Shown here one piece after another: positions 36,578-45,171 of a DNA stretch of 64,000 nt. The stretch lies in NCBI GenBank assembly GCA_018644665.1, contig JABGQA010000106.1, forward strand, positions 62,001-126,000, in the 5' to 3' direction. Every line of letters begins with the position of its first letter. Position 1 is the stretch's first letter. Both the position numbers and the translations under genes were made by a program. Below the pieces are notes generated by a model that did no database searches, had not been told where the DNA came from, and saw nothing but the letters and a program-made list of their open reading frames with translations. This DNA comes from Candidatus Poribacteria bacterium (GTDB lineage: Bacteria > Poribacteria > WGA-4E > GCA-2687025).

Positions 36578-37414
36578 TCAGATTGTCAGCCGCTCGCCGG
36601 ACTCCAGGGCGCGGTACCCCTGCCCGGCAGCTTGTGCGCACTCGACGAACTCGTCCGGCGGTACGGTGTTGAACTCGAACATCTCGTAGTGGCACGGAAC
36701 GACGATTTCCGCGCCAATGTCACGCCCGAGCTTGACCGCCTGCGGCCCGGACAGGTTGCCCGCGACACCACGCTTCGGGTCCCGGCCGTTGATGGGCAGG
36801 ATCGCGATATCGATCTCCCATGCGCGCAGACGCTCTGCCATGCCGTCGTATCGGAGCGTGTCGCCGCTGTGGTAGATCGTCTGCGGCCCTGCCTCGATCA
36901 CGTAGCCGAGGTACGGATGGCGACCTCGCCCGTCGACGTCAAGCTGCTCGTGGGCGGCCGGCACGGCGTTGCACGTGAACCCCGCCGCTTCCACGCGCGC
37001 GCCTGCGTCAATCGCCGTCAGGCGCTCCGGCGAGACGCCGAACCGATCCGCGGCGAACTCGCGGTTCGCCTCCGGCACGACGACGGTCAGGTCCGGGTTC
37101 GCGCGCATCAGCGGGATCACAGTCTCGCCGTCAAGGTGGTCCGTGTGGTTGTGGCTGGACGTCACGACATCGATGAAGTCGAGCTGCTCCGGGGCGATCA
37201 CGCGCGCCGTCATGCGGACGTGTGGCTTGTCGGTGTCCGCGTACTTGCGCGTGAGCGAGTCGGACAAGTAGGGGTCTATCAGCACGTGGCGACCCCGCCA
37301 GAGAACGAGATAGCCGCTCTGTCCTAGCCACCAGAGATGGAGCCTCGAGCCGTCGGCCCCGGCGGCCTGCACGTCGGCGAGGAACGCATCGTCCTTGAGC
37401 TTGGGTTGTATCAC
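36578..37414 (-). CDS. Metallo-beta-lactamase fold hydrolase (UlaG-like)
   Basis: 278 residues from GTG 37414, six bases after GAGGAA. WWLGQSGYLVLWRGRHVLIDPYLSDSL is typical of the UlaG / L-ascorbate-6-phosphate lactonase subgroup. SSHNHTDHLDGE supplies the HxHxDH metal site; further ligands are in PAAHEQ, YHSGDT and VVPCHYE. It may open a lactone in sugar or ascorbate breakdown; the exact substrate is not evident. Fourteen bases separate it from the P1 peptidase gene. Confidence 0.85.
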   Translation of the reverse strand: MIQPKLKDDAFLADVQAAGADGSRLHLWWLGQSGYLVLWRGRHVLIDPYLSDSLTRKYADTDKPHVRMTARVIAPEQLDFIDVVTSSHNHTDHLDGETVIPLMRANPDLTVVVPEANREFAADRFGVSPERLTAIDAGARVEAAGFTCNAVPAAHEQLDVDGRGRHPYLGYVIEAGPQTIYHSGDTLRYDGMAERLRAWEIDIAILPINGRDPKRGVAGNLSGPQAVKLGRDIGAEIVVPCHYEMFEFNTVPPDEFVECAQAAGQGYRALESGERLTI

Positions 37415-37532
37415 TTGGCGTTCCTCAATGCGATTCGGGGGCGGCGACGATTCTACTCGCACTCCGCTCGCGGCACATAGTCATGACATTCCCATTGTGC
37501 GCGATGCCGCGGCAGCAGCGGCGCCGGCCAGC

Positions 37533-38543
37533 CTACGCCATATGCCCGACCGTTTCCGCCCGGACCGTCTGCATGTGCATCGGCGGAAGTCCGGCGGCAA
37601 GCGCCTCGATGTCGTCCGCGGTGATCCGCCCGATGTTCCGCAACGCGTCGCTGATGGAACCGGCGCGATGCGCGGAAAGGATCACGCCCGGCGCTTTGCG
37701 GATGGGATGGTCGGCGTGCGGCGGCTCCTCGGGGAACACGTCGACAGCAGCACGGAACCGCCCTTCGTGGAGGAACTCCGTCAGGGCGTCGAAGTCCACC
37801 ACGTGCGACCGACTGATGAGCACGAACGTCGAGTCGATCGACAGCAACTCCAAGGCCGCGCGGTCGATCATGCCGCGATTCTCAGGCGTTGGGATCGCCA
37901 GGACGAAGATCACCCGCGACTCGGCCATCAGCGTGTCGAGATCCACCGGCGTGACGCTCAGACCGCGCAGGTAGGCGGCGGGCAACCAGGGATCGTACAC
38001 CGATATGGGACACCGGAACGGCGCAAGCAGCGGGCGCAGGTTGCGGGCGAGACCCCCGTATCCGACGAACCCCACCGGCTTGTCGAACAGAAGGCTGCCG
38101 GGCGCGCCACCGTCGTGCAGGAACTGCTCGCGACCTTGCGTGAAGTCGACGTGGCAGTCGACGACGTGCCGCGTGCTCGCTAACGCGAGGGCCAGGGCGA
38201 GTTCCGCGACTGCCGGCCCGAACGCGGGAGCGCAACTCAAGACCTTGATGCCGGTCGCGAAGCAGTGATCGTAGTCCAGCGACTTAGGGTTGGGCGGGCC
38301 GCCGCTGACCTCCAGCACTGCTTCCAGCTTGGGGAATCGCTTCACGTCGCCGTAACGCCACCACCCCGTGACTATCGCGGACACGTCCTCGCGAACGCCG
38401 TCCCATTCGGCCTCGGGCATCGGCTCGTCCCGTCCCCAGACGATGTCGGCAGCGTCGCGCACACGCTGCAGGTCCTCGGGCGCGAAAATGTGTTCCAGCT
38501 TCCGTCCGTGCGTGTCGAGGATGATTCGCTTCCGGTCGCCCAT
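37533..38543 (-). CDS. D-isomer-specific 2-hydroxyacid dehydrogenase
   Basis: 336 residues from ATG 38543 (GGAG eight bases before). The NAD-binding region VGFVGYGGLARNLRPLL (about 165-182) departs slightly from GxGxxG. The catalytic set includes SRSHVVD (Arg), FPEEPPHADHP (Glu) and LSAHRAG (His). Hydroxypyruvate or phosphoglycerate-like acids are possible substrates. Divergent from the epimerase gene on the plus strand; the 147-base gap holds a candidate extended -10 promoter for that gene. Confidence 0.85.
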   Translation of the reverse strand: MGDRKRIILDTHGRKLEHIFAPEDLQRVRDAADIVWGRDEPMPEAEWDGVREDVSAIVTGWWRYGDVKRFPKLEAVLEVSGGPPNPKSLDYDHCFATGIKVLSCAPAFGPAVAELALALALASTRHVVDCHVDFTQGREQFLHDGGAPGSLLFDKPVGFVGYGGLARNLRPLLAPFRCPISVYDPWLPAAYLRGLSVTPVDLDTLMAESRVIFVLAIPTPENRGMIDRAALELLSIDSTFVLISRSHVVDFDALTEFLHEGRFRAAVDVFPEEPPHADHPIRKAPGVILSAHRAGSISDALRNIGRITADDIEALAAGLPPMHMQTVRAETVGHMA

Positions 38544-38634
38544 GATCGCGCTCCGCCGGTGGGTAGGTGTCGCGCCACGGGGCATTCTCCCCACGCGGCA
38601 TCCCGGTGGCAACCGGGTCGCTGCGCGCGTTCCG

Positions 38635-38643
38635 TGCTACACT
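38635..38643 (+). promoter_or_regulatory. Extended -10 promoter element upstream of epimerase
   Basis: TGCTACACT: TG, one base, then TACACT, identical to the nine bases at the tRNA promoter -10. It is 48 bases before the epimerase ATG. No -35 hexamer is found 16-18 bases upstream, so activity would depend on the TG extension. Confidence 0.4.
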
Positions 38644-38690
38644 GCCGCGCGCCGACACCGGCGCACGACCCCGACTACAAGGGAGAGCGC

Positions 38691-39584
38691 ATGAAGATTG
38701 CCGTCACGGGAGGCAGCGGAGCGATCGGCTCCTTCGTGTGTGACGAACTCGCGGCCGCAGGGCACGAGCCCTGGTCGCTGGACAGGACGGCCCCTCGCGT
38801 GGACGTGGAGTTCCGCGATGTCGACCTCACGAGCCTCGCCGCCACGCGCGAGGCCGTGCGAGGCGCGGAGCAAGTCGTCCATCTCGCGGCCATTCCCGAT
38901 CCCTACCTGGGACATTCCCTGGAACAGGTGATCGGCGAGAACACCGTCACTTCCTACACGGTCTTCGAAGCCGCGCGGCTGGAAGGCATCGGCCGGGTCG
39001 TCTACGGATGCAGCGAGTCCAGCACCGGTTTCGGCATTCACCACGTGAAGCTCGTGCCGCAGTACGTCCCCATCGACGAGCAGCACCCGCTGTGGCCGCA
39101 CGAGGCGTACAGCCTGTCGAAACACTTCGGCGAGCGGATAGGCGCCAACTACGCAGAGGCGTTCGGCATCGAGGTGGTGTCGCTCCGCTACATGTGGGTG
39201 TGGAGCGTGCGGGCCGAGGATGCTGCCCGGGAGATCGTCGCACGATCGCTCGACGGCTTCGTCCCCGACCCGGTAAGCGGGTTCGGCGCGCACATCGCTG
39301 TGCGCGATGTCGCTCGGGCAGTTGCCTCCTCCGTCGAGTACGAGTTCCCGCCGTCGGACGACGCGCCGTTCGAGGCGTTCTTCCTCTCCGCACGGGACAC
39401 GTTCCTGCCGCTGCCCACCCTCGAACTGCTGCGCCGAAGCTTCGGCGAGTGTCCGGCAGTACTGGACGCCGGCTACTTCGCCGCGAATCCGCAGGCGTCT
39501 GTGTTCGACATCCGCAAGGCCGCGCGTCTGCTGGGCTGGGAGCCCAAGTCCGACTGGCGCCACTTCGACGATTGGGAGTTCTAG
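38691..39584 (+). CDS. NAD-dependent epimerase/dehydratase (extended SDR)
   Basis: 297 residues from ATG 38691 (GGGAGAG upstream). GGSGAIGSFV (residues 7-16) is the Rossmann glycine motif, HLAAIPDP follows, and the catalytic YSLSK sits near residue 143. C-terminal LLGWEPKSDW is typical of nucleotide-sugar epimerases and uronate dehydrogenases. Substrate unknown. It stands at the start of a plus-strand trio with a small unknown protein and a sugar isomerase. Confidence 0.87.
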   Translation: MKIAVTGGSGAIGSFVCDELAAAGHEPWSLDRTAPRVDVEFRDVDLTSLAATREAVRGAEQVVHLAAIPDPYLGHSLEQVIGENTVTSYTVFEAARLEGIGRVVYGCSESSTGFGIHHVKLVPQYVPIDEQHPLWPHEAYSLSKHFGERIGANYAEAFGIEVVSLRYMWVWSVRAEDAAREIVARSLDGFVPDPVSGFGAHIAVRDVARAVASSVEYEFPPSDDAPFEAFFLSARDTFLPLPTLELLRRSFGECPAVLDAGYFAANPQASVFDIRKAARLLGWEPKSDWRHFDDWEF

Positions 39585-39781
39585 CGCTACCGACCGCAAC
39601 ATCTGGTGTGCCGGTCGGCGAAGCGGGCCTGGCAGGATGACTAGCGACCACCATCGAGGGTGCCGGCCCCGATCGATCGAGTGTACGGCGCGGGCCTTCG
39701 TTGGGAGGAGTCAGCCAGTAGTCGCGGGCCAGCGTCTGACGACCGATCAAGGGGATCGGCGCCGTCTAAGGAGGGAACACA

Positions 39782-40042
39782 GTGCCACGCATGCTGAGCG
39801 TGTCCAGCGAACGGATGCCAACCGTGATTCTATACGCGCGACAAGAACCGGATGAAGCGAGCATCGTGGATGCCCTGAACAACGCGTACGAGTCCCTGCT
39901 CGCCTATGGCGTGCAGGGGGCCGATTGGGAACTGCGACGAGACGGGCACGGAGCCCTTCGAGTCACTTACGGATGCTCGTTGCCCGAGGCGCGTAGGCAG
40001 ACTTTCCTGGTTCAGTGGGCCCGAGTTCCCGAACAGACTTAG
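39782..40042 (+). CDS. Small hypothetical protein
   Basis: 86 residues, GTG 39782 with a strong AGGAGG seven bases before. No membrane segment or signal peptide. It reads as a small soluble domain: PTVILYARQEPDEASIVDAL, then an alternating hydrophobic stretch LRVTYGCSLPEARRQTFLV. Not recognised. The good ribosome site and position between two metabolic genes argue that it is real. Confidence 0.5.
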   Translation: MPRMLSVSSERMPTVILYARQEPDEASIVDALNNAYESLLAYGVQGADWELRRDGHGALRVTYGCSLPEARRQTFLVQWARVPEQT

Positions 40043-40147
40043 TGGCCCGGCCTTTACCAACGTGCGGCGTTGCCGGCGGCTGTCAGCTGGCGCCCAGGCA
40101 ACGCCTCGCCACCAGCGAACACACGCACTCGGTAGGGAGAGACGGAC

Positions 40148-41018
40148 ATGCGCGGATGGAAAGTAGCGTTCCTGGCCGGTCTCGACTACGCCCGGATGCC
40201 CGCCGATAGCGTCATAGCCTCCTTGAAGGGCCTCGGCTACGAGGGCATCGAGTGGACGACGTCCCACTTCGACGTGGACCTGCCTGTCGCCGATCTCCGG
40301 GCGCTCGTCGGGAAGACGCGAGACGCGGGCATGGACGTCTCCCGCATCATGGCCCACGAGGATTTAGTGAGCCTGGACGACGACGCGAGGCGCGTCCGCA
40401 TCGACCGAACGGTGCGCGCGATCCACGCCGCGGGCGAGTGCGATGTAGCGACGGTAGGCACGATGACCGGCCCGGCTCCGTGGGACGCAAACGCGCCGAA
40501 GGTGGGGCGCGACATCTCCGAGTCGGCGGCGTGGGCGCAGGTGTTCGAGGCGTACGCGGCGTTCAGCACAGCGGCGGAAGCGGCCGGCGTCGTCCATCTC
40601 GTCCGAGGGCGTCTTCGGCATGCTGGCGCACGACTTCTACACGCATCGTTACCTGATCGACCGGCTCGACAGCCCGGTGCAGAAGGTGAATCTGGACCCT
40701 TCGCACGGAATCCTCTACGGGAACTACGACGTAGCGTGGGTCGCGCGCGAATGGGGTGACCGTATAGCGCACGTCCACCTGAAGGACGCCGTCGGCGACA
40801 ACCCCGCCCCCGGCAAGTTCCTCTTCCCCCTCCTCGGCGAAGGCAGCGTGGATTGGTCGGCGTTCTTCGGCGCGCTGGACGACATGGCCTATACCGGCTT
40901 CTGCTCGGTGGAGTTCGAGTCGTTCGACTACTACCGCCGCGTGCTGAAGAACGACCCCGAGGCGGCGGCGCGTATCTCGATGCAGCAGATAGAGGCGTTG
41001 CTCACGCCGGACGCGTGA
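40148..41018 (+). pseudogene. Sugar phosphate isomerase/epimerase (TIM barrel), frameshifted
   Basis: The N-terminal half (GWKVAFLAGLDYARMPADSV, YEGIEWTTSHFDVDL) reads in one frame to about 40603. The C-terminal half (EGVFGMLAHDFYTHRYLIDR, VNLDPSHGILYG, HVHLKDAVGD, SVEFESFDYYRR) reads in the next frame. Removing one base from the GTCC at 40601-40604 restores a continuous protein of about 289 residues, VVHLV-EGVFGML, of the AP-endonuclease-2 / xylose-isomerase-like family with metal ligands E, D and H in the second half. Either a real inactivating mutation or an assembly error; both halves look otherwise intact. Confidence 0.8.
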
Positions 41019-41028
41019 AGTAGGGCCG

Positions 41029-42978
41029 TCACCCGACGCTGAACTGGTAGGTGGTCACGCCGAACAGGATGGCCACCCAGTTCCACACGCTCCCGACGAG
41101 GAATTCGCCCAGGATGACTCCCAGGAAGAAAGGCACCGCGCGTCGATAGAAGCCGATTCCGCCGAACTTCAGCGCCGCCCACTTCGCCACCCACGCAATC
41201 AGGAACGAACTCCACACGTGGGCTCCCCAACTCGTCGAGACGGCGTAGCCCAGGGGATGCAGACTCCACCACATATAGCGGGTGCGCATGAAGTGGAAGA
41301 ACGCGGCGATCGCGAACCCGACGCCCACGAACTGCACGCCCATGACGTTCGGTTCGGTAGGGTTGTCGAGCCATCTATCGAGCCACCAGTACGTCTCGCG
41401 CCCGAAGCCCCCGCTGCCCCACCACGTGTAGTAACCTGTCGCCGACCCGTGCCCGTAGAACGAGTGGAGCGTCACTGCGAACGTCGTCAGGACGCTCAGC
41501 ACGACAGCCAGTAGCAGGACGCCCGCGATCTGCGCGTACGTCCTGCGCCGCGCCCCGAGCCGCTCCCCCATTTTGAGCGCTTCCAACTGGTGCGGCATCG
41601 GATGGCTGGCGTACGTCCTGTTGAACCAGTGGTAGAGCGCCAGCACCGTCAGGTTCTGCGGCCCGAGACGGCGCGTCCCCATTGACATCCACACGGCGAA
41701 GTCCGGCCCTTGCGGGTAGTGCGCGTCGTGGATGGGAAACCCAAACTCCGCGCGCATCCGCGTCATGGCCACCGCGAGCAGGTAGTAGATGACGAAGAAT
41801 GCGAACCCTATTCCGAGTGCGAGACCCGCGGCTTGACTGAAGTACGCCAGCCCCACGATGCCCCCCGCGATGCACAGCAGCACGACGCGGGGCGCGACCG
41901 GATCGTCAGCGGAGTCCCGGCGCCCCTGCCACGCCGCGACGGTGAACGCGCGGAGATGCCGGCGGCCCATCCACAGGGCGATGAGCGCCACGGCGAGGTA
42001 CGCGCCGAGCGTTTGCTCCTTCTCGTACGGGAACTCCGGCAGCATCCTCAGCCCGAACGCCGCCTTCGCGATCCGTTCCCACCGCAGCGCCCAGTAGAAG
42101 AACCACGACGAAAACAGCAGGTCCAGTGGCATCAGGAACCCGAGGCCGATCAGGTGCGGGTGCACCGTGACGGGTGTCCACCCGATAGCGTTCCACGGAC
42201 GCTCCGGGAGCAAAGGCTGGATCTCGAGCACACGCTTCAGCGGCAGAGCCGGGATGGCCGGCACTAGCGTCGCGATCCCGTTGTATACGGTCGCCGCGCC
42301 GGTAATGGCGAACCCCACCCAGAGCGACCGTTGGCGCCACACCCCCGTTTCCTCACCGGCGAGCGCGAGCGGCAGTTGGATGATCGGGTACGTGAGCTTC
42401 TCGCGCTCCGTCCACTGGCGGCGGAGTAGCAGCGCCAACGCCAGCATGACCCCCAGCAACGCCGTCGTGAACAGTGTCCACCACGCGATTGCCGGAGCCC
42501 ACGCGCGCAACGTCCTCCATCGCCAGAGCGTCGAGTCCCCCTGGTAGTAGCCCGTCAGCGCATCGGGGTCGGAGACGACCAGCCACGACGGCAGGTACGG
42601 CACGATGCGCGTCGCCCACTCGTTCAGCGGCGACGCGTTGTAGTGCGCGTGAGGGATGGTCGTGACGAGCACTTCCATCATGTTGTGCGAGCAGAGCGAC
42701 GACGCGATAGACGCCATCAGGTAGACGACGAGCAACTCCGCGGAGCGCAGCCGTCGGGCAGGAGCGTACCGCGTGAGCGCGGCGTTACACAGCGCGACGA
42801 GCGCCAGGGTGAAGATCGCGTTGTAGAACGGGACCAGGTAGGTGGGGAACGACCAGCGGTTCAGTTCGAACTGCGTGATCCAGAACGCATTCAGTGGGAT
42901 CGCCAGCGTTCCGAGCACCACGGCGCGGAGGCGTATCGCCGTGGCGGGTGAGGGGTCGATAGCGCGCGTCTTCTCCAT
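41029..42978 (-). CDS. Polytopic membrane protein, DUF6785/DUF6784-like (OPT-related)
   Basis: 649 residues with about 13-15 hydrophobic segments. The N-terminus (LGTLAIPLNAFWITQFELNR) and conserved blocks LLVVYLMASIASSLCSHNMME, QLPLALAGEE, MTRMRAEFGFPIHDAHYPQGPD and GGIGFYRRAVPFFLGVILGEF (shortened here to the recognisable ends) resemble the large DUF6784/6785 family distantly related to oligopeptide transporters. Probably a transporter; substrate unknown. It ends ten bases from the convergent isomerase remnant. Confidence 0.7.
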   Translation of the reverse strand: MEKTRAIDPSPATAIRLRAVVLGTLAIPLNAFWITQFELNRWSFPTYLVPFYNAIFTLALVALCNAALTRYAPARRLRSAELLVVYLMASIASSLCSHNMMEVLVTTIPHAHYNASPLNEWATRIVPYLPSWLVVSDPDALTGYYQGDSTLWRWRTLRAWAPAIAWWTLFTTALLGVMLALALLLRRQWTEREKLTYPIIQLPLALAGEETGVWRQRSLWVGFAITGAATVYNGIATLVPAIPALPLKRVLEIQPLLPERPWNAIGWTPVTVHPHLIGLGFLMPLDLLFSSWFFYWALRWERIAKAAFGLRMLPEFPYEKEQTLGAYLAVALIALWMGRRHLRAFTVAAWQGRRDSADDPVAPRVVLLCIAGGIVGLAYFSQAAGLALGIGFAFFVIYYLLAVAMTRMRAEFGFPIHDAHYPQGPDFAVWMSMGTRRLGPQNLTVLALYHWFNRTYASHPMPHQLEALKMGERLGARRRTYAQIAGVLLLAVVLSVLTTFAVTLHSFYGHGSATGYYTWWGSGGFGRETYWWLDRWLDNPTEPNVMGVQFVGVGFAIAAFFHFMRTRYMWWSLHPLGYAVSTSWGAHVWSSFLIAWVAKWAALKFGGIGFYRRAVPFFLGVILGEFLVGSVWNWVAILFGVTTYQFSVG

Positions 42979-43003
42979 GCGGCGCCACCGACCCCTTCAA
43001 CGA

Positions 43004-43738
43004 CTATCGCATCTTCACGCGGCCCCACGTCGTCGTCAGCTTCCCGGCGGGCTCGACATCGAACGGCGTGATGTTGTCGCGGAAGTACTCGAATTGCGCC
43101 AGCATCTCGCCCGCCGCTCCATCGACACCGGCATACAGGCTCAGGCCGAGCGGTGCCGTCAGTGCGAATTCCGTCGGCCCGACGGCCGTCCAGTCGTCGC
43201 CTTCCGCGAGCTTCCAGTAGCCCGTGTAGCTGTCGCCATCCTTCGCGAGGCGCAGGTACAGGCCGACCATGCCGTCCGCCGATGCGAACCCCGGCGCCGC
43301 GCCGACTAGGCCGGGCCCATTCTCGTTGCCCTTCGTCTGGTACTGCAACTGCGTCGTCCCGTCGCCGTGGCCCCAGAGCTTGAGGGTGACCCAGTTGTCG
43401 TCCGCGTCGCTCTTGACGACGAGCCCGCCGACCATGGAATTGGCCTCGAACGTGGTTACGAGGTGGGTCTCCACGTCGAACGGCTCGTCCGGCACGACCT
43501 GGAACAGCCGCGTCGTCGTGTCTGCCTGCCAGAGGTTCCGGTTCAGGTCGGCCTGGATCGTGAGCCATCCCGCGTTCGTATCGCCGACATCCCAGTCTCC
43601 GGGCTCCTGCCACCATTCCCACCCGGCGCGGAGCGATCCACCGTCGAATTCGTCTGTGAGAGATTCCGCCGCGTTCGCGCCTATCGCTGTCACAAAGCAC
43701 GCGATGAGCCCGATTGCTCCGAGTGTTGTACGAGACAT
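43004..43738 (-). CDS. Secreted concanavalin-like (DUF1349 / GH43-C2-like) protein
   Basis: 244 residues from ATG 43738 with GAAGGGC upstream. Signal peptide TLGAIGLIACFVTAIGANAA. The mature chain begins TDEFDGGSLRAGWEWWQEPG and has VGGLVVKSDADDNWVTLKLW, LRLAKDGDSYTGYWK and FEYFRDNITPF, a beta-sandwich pattern like glycan-binding C-terminal domains of GH43 enzymes. No catalytic module is present. Located 25 bases after the membrane protein start on the same strand, so the two are probably cotranscribed. Confidence 0.7.
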   Translation of the reverse strand: MSRTTLGAIGLIACFVTAIGANAAESLTDEFDGGSLRAGWEWWQEPGDWDVGDTNAGWLTIQADLNRNLWQADTTTRLFQVVPDEPFDVETHLVTTFEANSMVGGLVVKSDADDNWVTLKLWGHGDGTTQLQYQTKGNENGPGLVGAAPGFASADGMVGLYLRLAKDGDSYTGYWKLAEGDDWTAVGPTEFALTAPLGLSLYAGVDGAAGEMLAQFEYFRDNITPFDVEPAGKLTTTWGRVKMR

Positions 43739-43929
43739 GATGCTGCCCTTCTGAGAGATACCTGCGTCGGCCCCCGGGGCCCTACCGTGCGCTGCCGCCG
43801 CCTGCACACTTCATAGGCACCGTAGCTTCCAGGCAACGGCCTCTCAAGGGCGCCGGCGGCCGAGTCACGCCATACACCGTTCCACGGCCGGCGGACGTTA
43901 CATGTGCGCGGCGTCGGGTCACCCACGTA

Positions 43930-43971
43930 ACTCGGGGCCGCGGCCTCCTCAGGCCGCAGCGGCCCCCGAGT
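43930..43971. repeat. Large hairpin just upstream of the first Ycf48-like gene
   Basis: ACTCGGGG, CCGC and GGCCT pair with AGGCC, GCGG and CCCCGAGT with small bulges (about 17 pairs, four-base loop). It ends 16 bases before ATG 43988, so it would lie in the leader RNA next to the ribosome site. It could also end transcription arriving from either side of this divergent gap. Confidence 0.6.
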
Positions 43972-43987
43972 GTCCGAGAGGAACCGC

Positions 43988-45169
43988 ATGATGCACGGCA
44001 CGTCGACCGTCCCGCAGCGCGCAGGCGCGGACGCCGCCAGTCCTGTCCATGCGCGCGGCGGGTCTGTTCTCGCCGCCACGCTGTTGGTGTGGCTGGTCGG
44101 TGTCGTACCGCCAGCGCGTGCGGGCGGACTGCCGCACATGTCGAGAGTGTGGTTCGAGGGCGGAGACCGCGGTTGGTTCATCGCCAATCAGGGAGTCGAT
44201 CCGCCGGGCACGGGCATAGAATTCGTCGTCGGCCGAACCGTCAACGGTGGGACGGACTGGACGCTGACCGCGGGCCCGCCGCACGGGGGCGCAGGCGAGC
44301 TGTTCTTCGTAGACGATCGCGTAGGATGGGCGACGCACGGATGGGTGTTCGGCACGCGCCTCCTGTCCACCCGCGATGGCGGCCTATCGTGGGCGGTGCA
44401 GGTCGACTCCCCCGAGGCCTACCTGACGGACATCTACTTCTCCGACCCTCTTGTCGGGTGGATGCGAGGGGCGTCCGATAACAGTGACACGGTGCGGGTG
44501 AGCCGCACGGTGGATGGCGGAGTGACGTGGGACGTCAAGGCGTCGTTTGCGCGCGGCCTGGGGCCGGTCAGCTTCCTGGGGCCCGCCCACGCCTGGCTGG
44601 CGACACGCTACCCACATGGCCTCATGGCGACGGTCGATGGCGGCGACACATGGCGGTGGACGCCCGGTGGCGACCTGGCTTTCCTTCACTTCGCGTCGCC
44701 CGATGTCGGGTGGGCGGGCGCGTACGAGGACCTCGAAGCCGTCCTGTACCGCACCGAGGATGGCGGCGGAAGCTGGATGGCTCTGCCGACGGTGGATGTC
44801 GGATCCCTCCACGCCCTGGGTGGTCGGAGCGACTTCCTCAATGACAGGGACGTCTGGGTCCTTCGCGGAGCCGCCGTCAACCGAGGCCGTAACGAGCTGA
44901 TCGGTTCCCAGGACGGCGGGGCCACCTGGGAGTCGCTGTATGTGTCGTCTTCGCGCATCAACGACATCCACCGCATCGACCGTGACACCGCGTGGCTGGG
45001 TGGCGAGACGTTGCTTCACACCACGGATGCCGGCCGCACGTGGATGGAGATCGAGGCGACCGCAGATGACGGCGCGGCACACACGGGCGCTCGGAGCCGA
45101 CGCATCGACACGTGGGCGGCCATCAGGCGCCACGCCACGCCGTTCGGCCCGGACGGGGAAGGCCAGTAG
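43988..45169 (+). CDS. Secreted Ycf48-like / BNR-repeat protein, copy 1
   Basis: 393 residues from ATG 43988 (AGAGGA upstream). After a hydrophobic export segment (VLAATLLVWLVGVVPPARAG, about 27-46) the chain is a series of beta-propeller blades with T-DGG-W turns: RTVNGGTDW, STRDGGLSW, RTVDGGVTW, ATVDGGDTW, RTEDGGGSW, GSQDGGATW, HTTDAGRTW. This is the photosystem II assembly factor Ycf48 / sialidase-like propeller fold. No photosynthesis genes are present, so it is a generic extracytoplasmic propeller. A similar gene starts three bases downstream. Confidence 0.8.
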   Translation: MMHGTSTVPQRAGADAASPVHARGGSVLAATLLVWLVGVVPPARAGGLPHMSRVWFEGGDRGWFIANQGVDPPGTGIEFVVGRTVNGGTDWTLTAGPPHGGAGELFFVDDRVGWATHGWVFGTRLLSTRDGGLSWAVQVDSPEAYLTDIYFSDPLVGWMRGASDNSDTVRVSRTVDGGVTWDVKASFARGLGPVSFLGPAHAWLATRYPHGLMATVDGGDTWRWTPGGDLAFLHFASPDVGWAGAYEDLEAVLYRTEDGGGSWMALPTVDVGSLHALGGRSDFLNDRDVWVLRGAAVNRGRNELIGSQDGGATWESLYVSSSRINDIHRIDRDTAWLGGETLLHTTDAGRTWMEIEATADDGAAHTGARSRRIDTWAAIRRHATPFGPDGEGQ

Positions 45170-45171
45170 CC

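Noticed and set aside
40560-40625. Programmed ribosomal frameshift in the isomerase gene
   Set aside because: No slippery heptamer or downstream stimulatory structure is apparent, and the family does not use frameshifting. Mutation or sequencing error is simpler.
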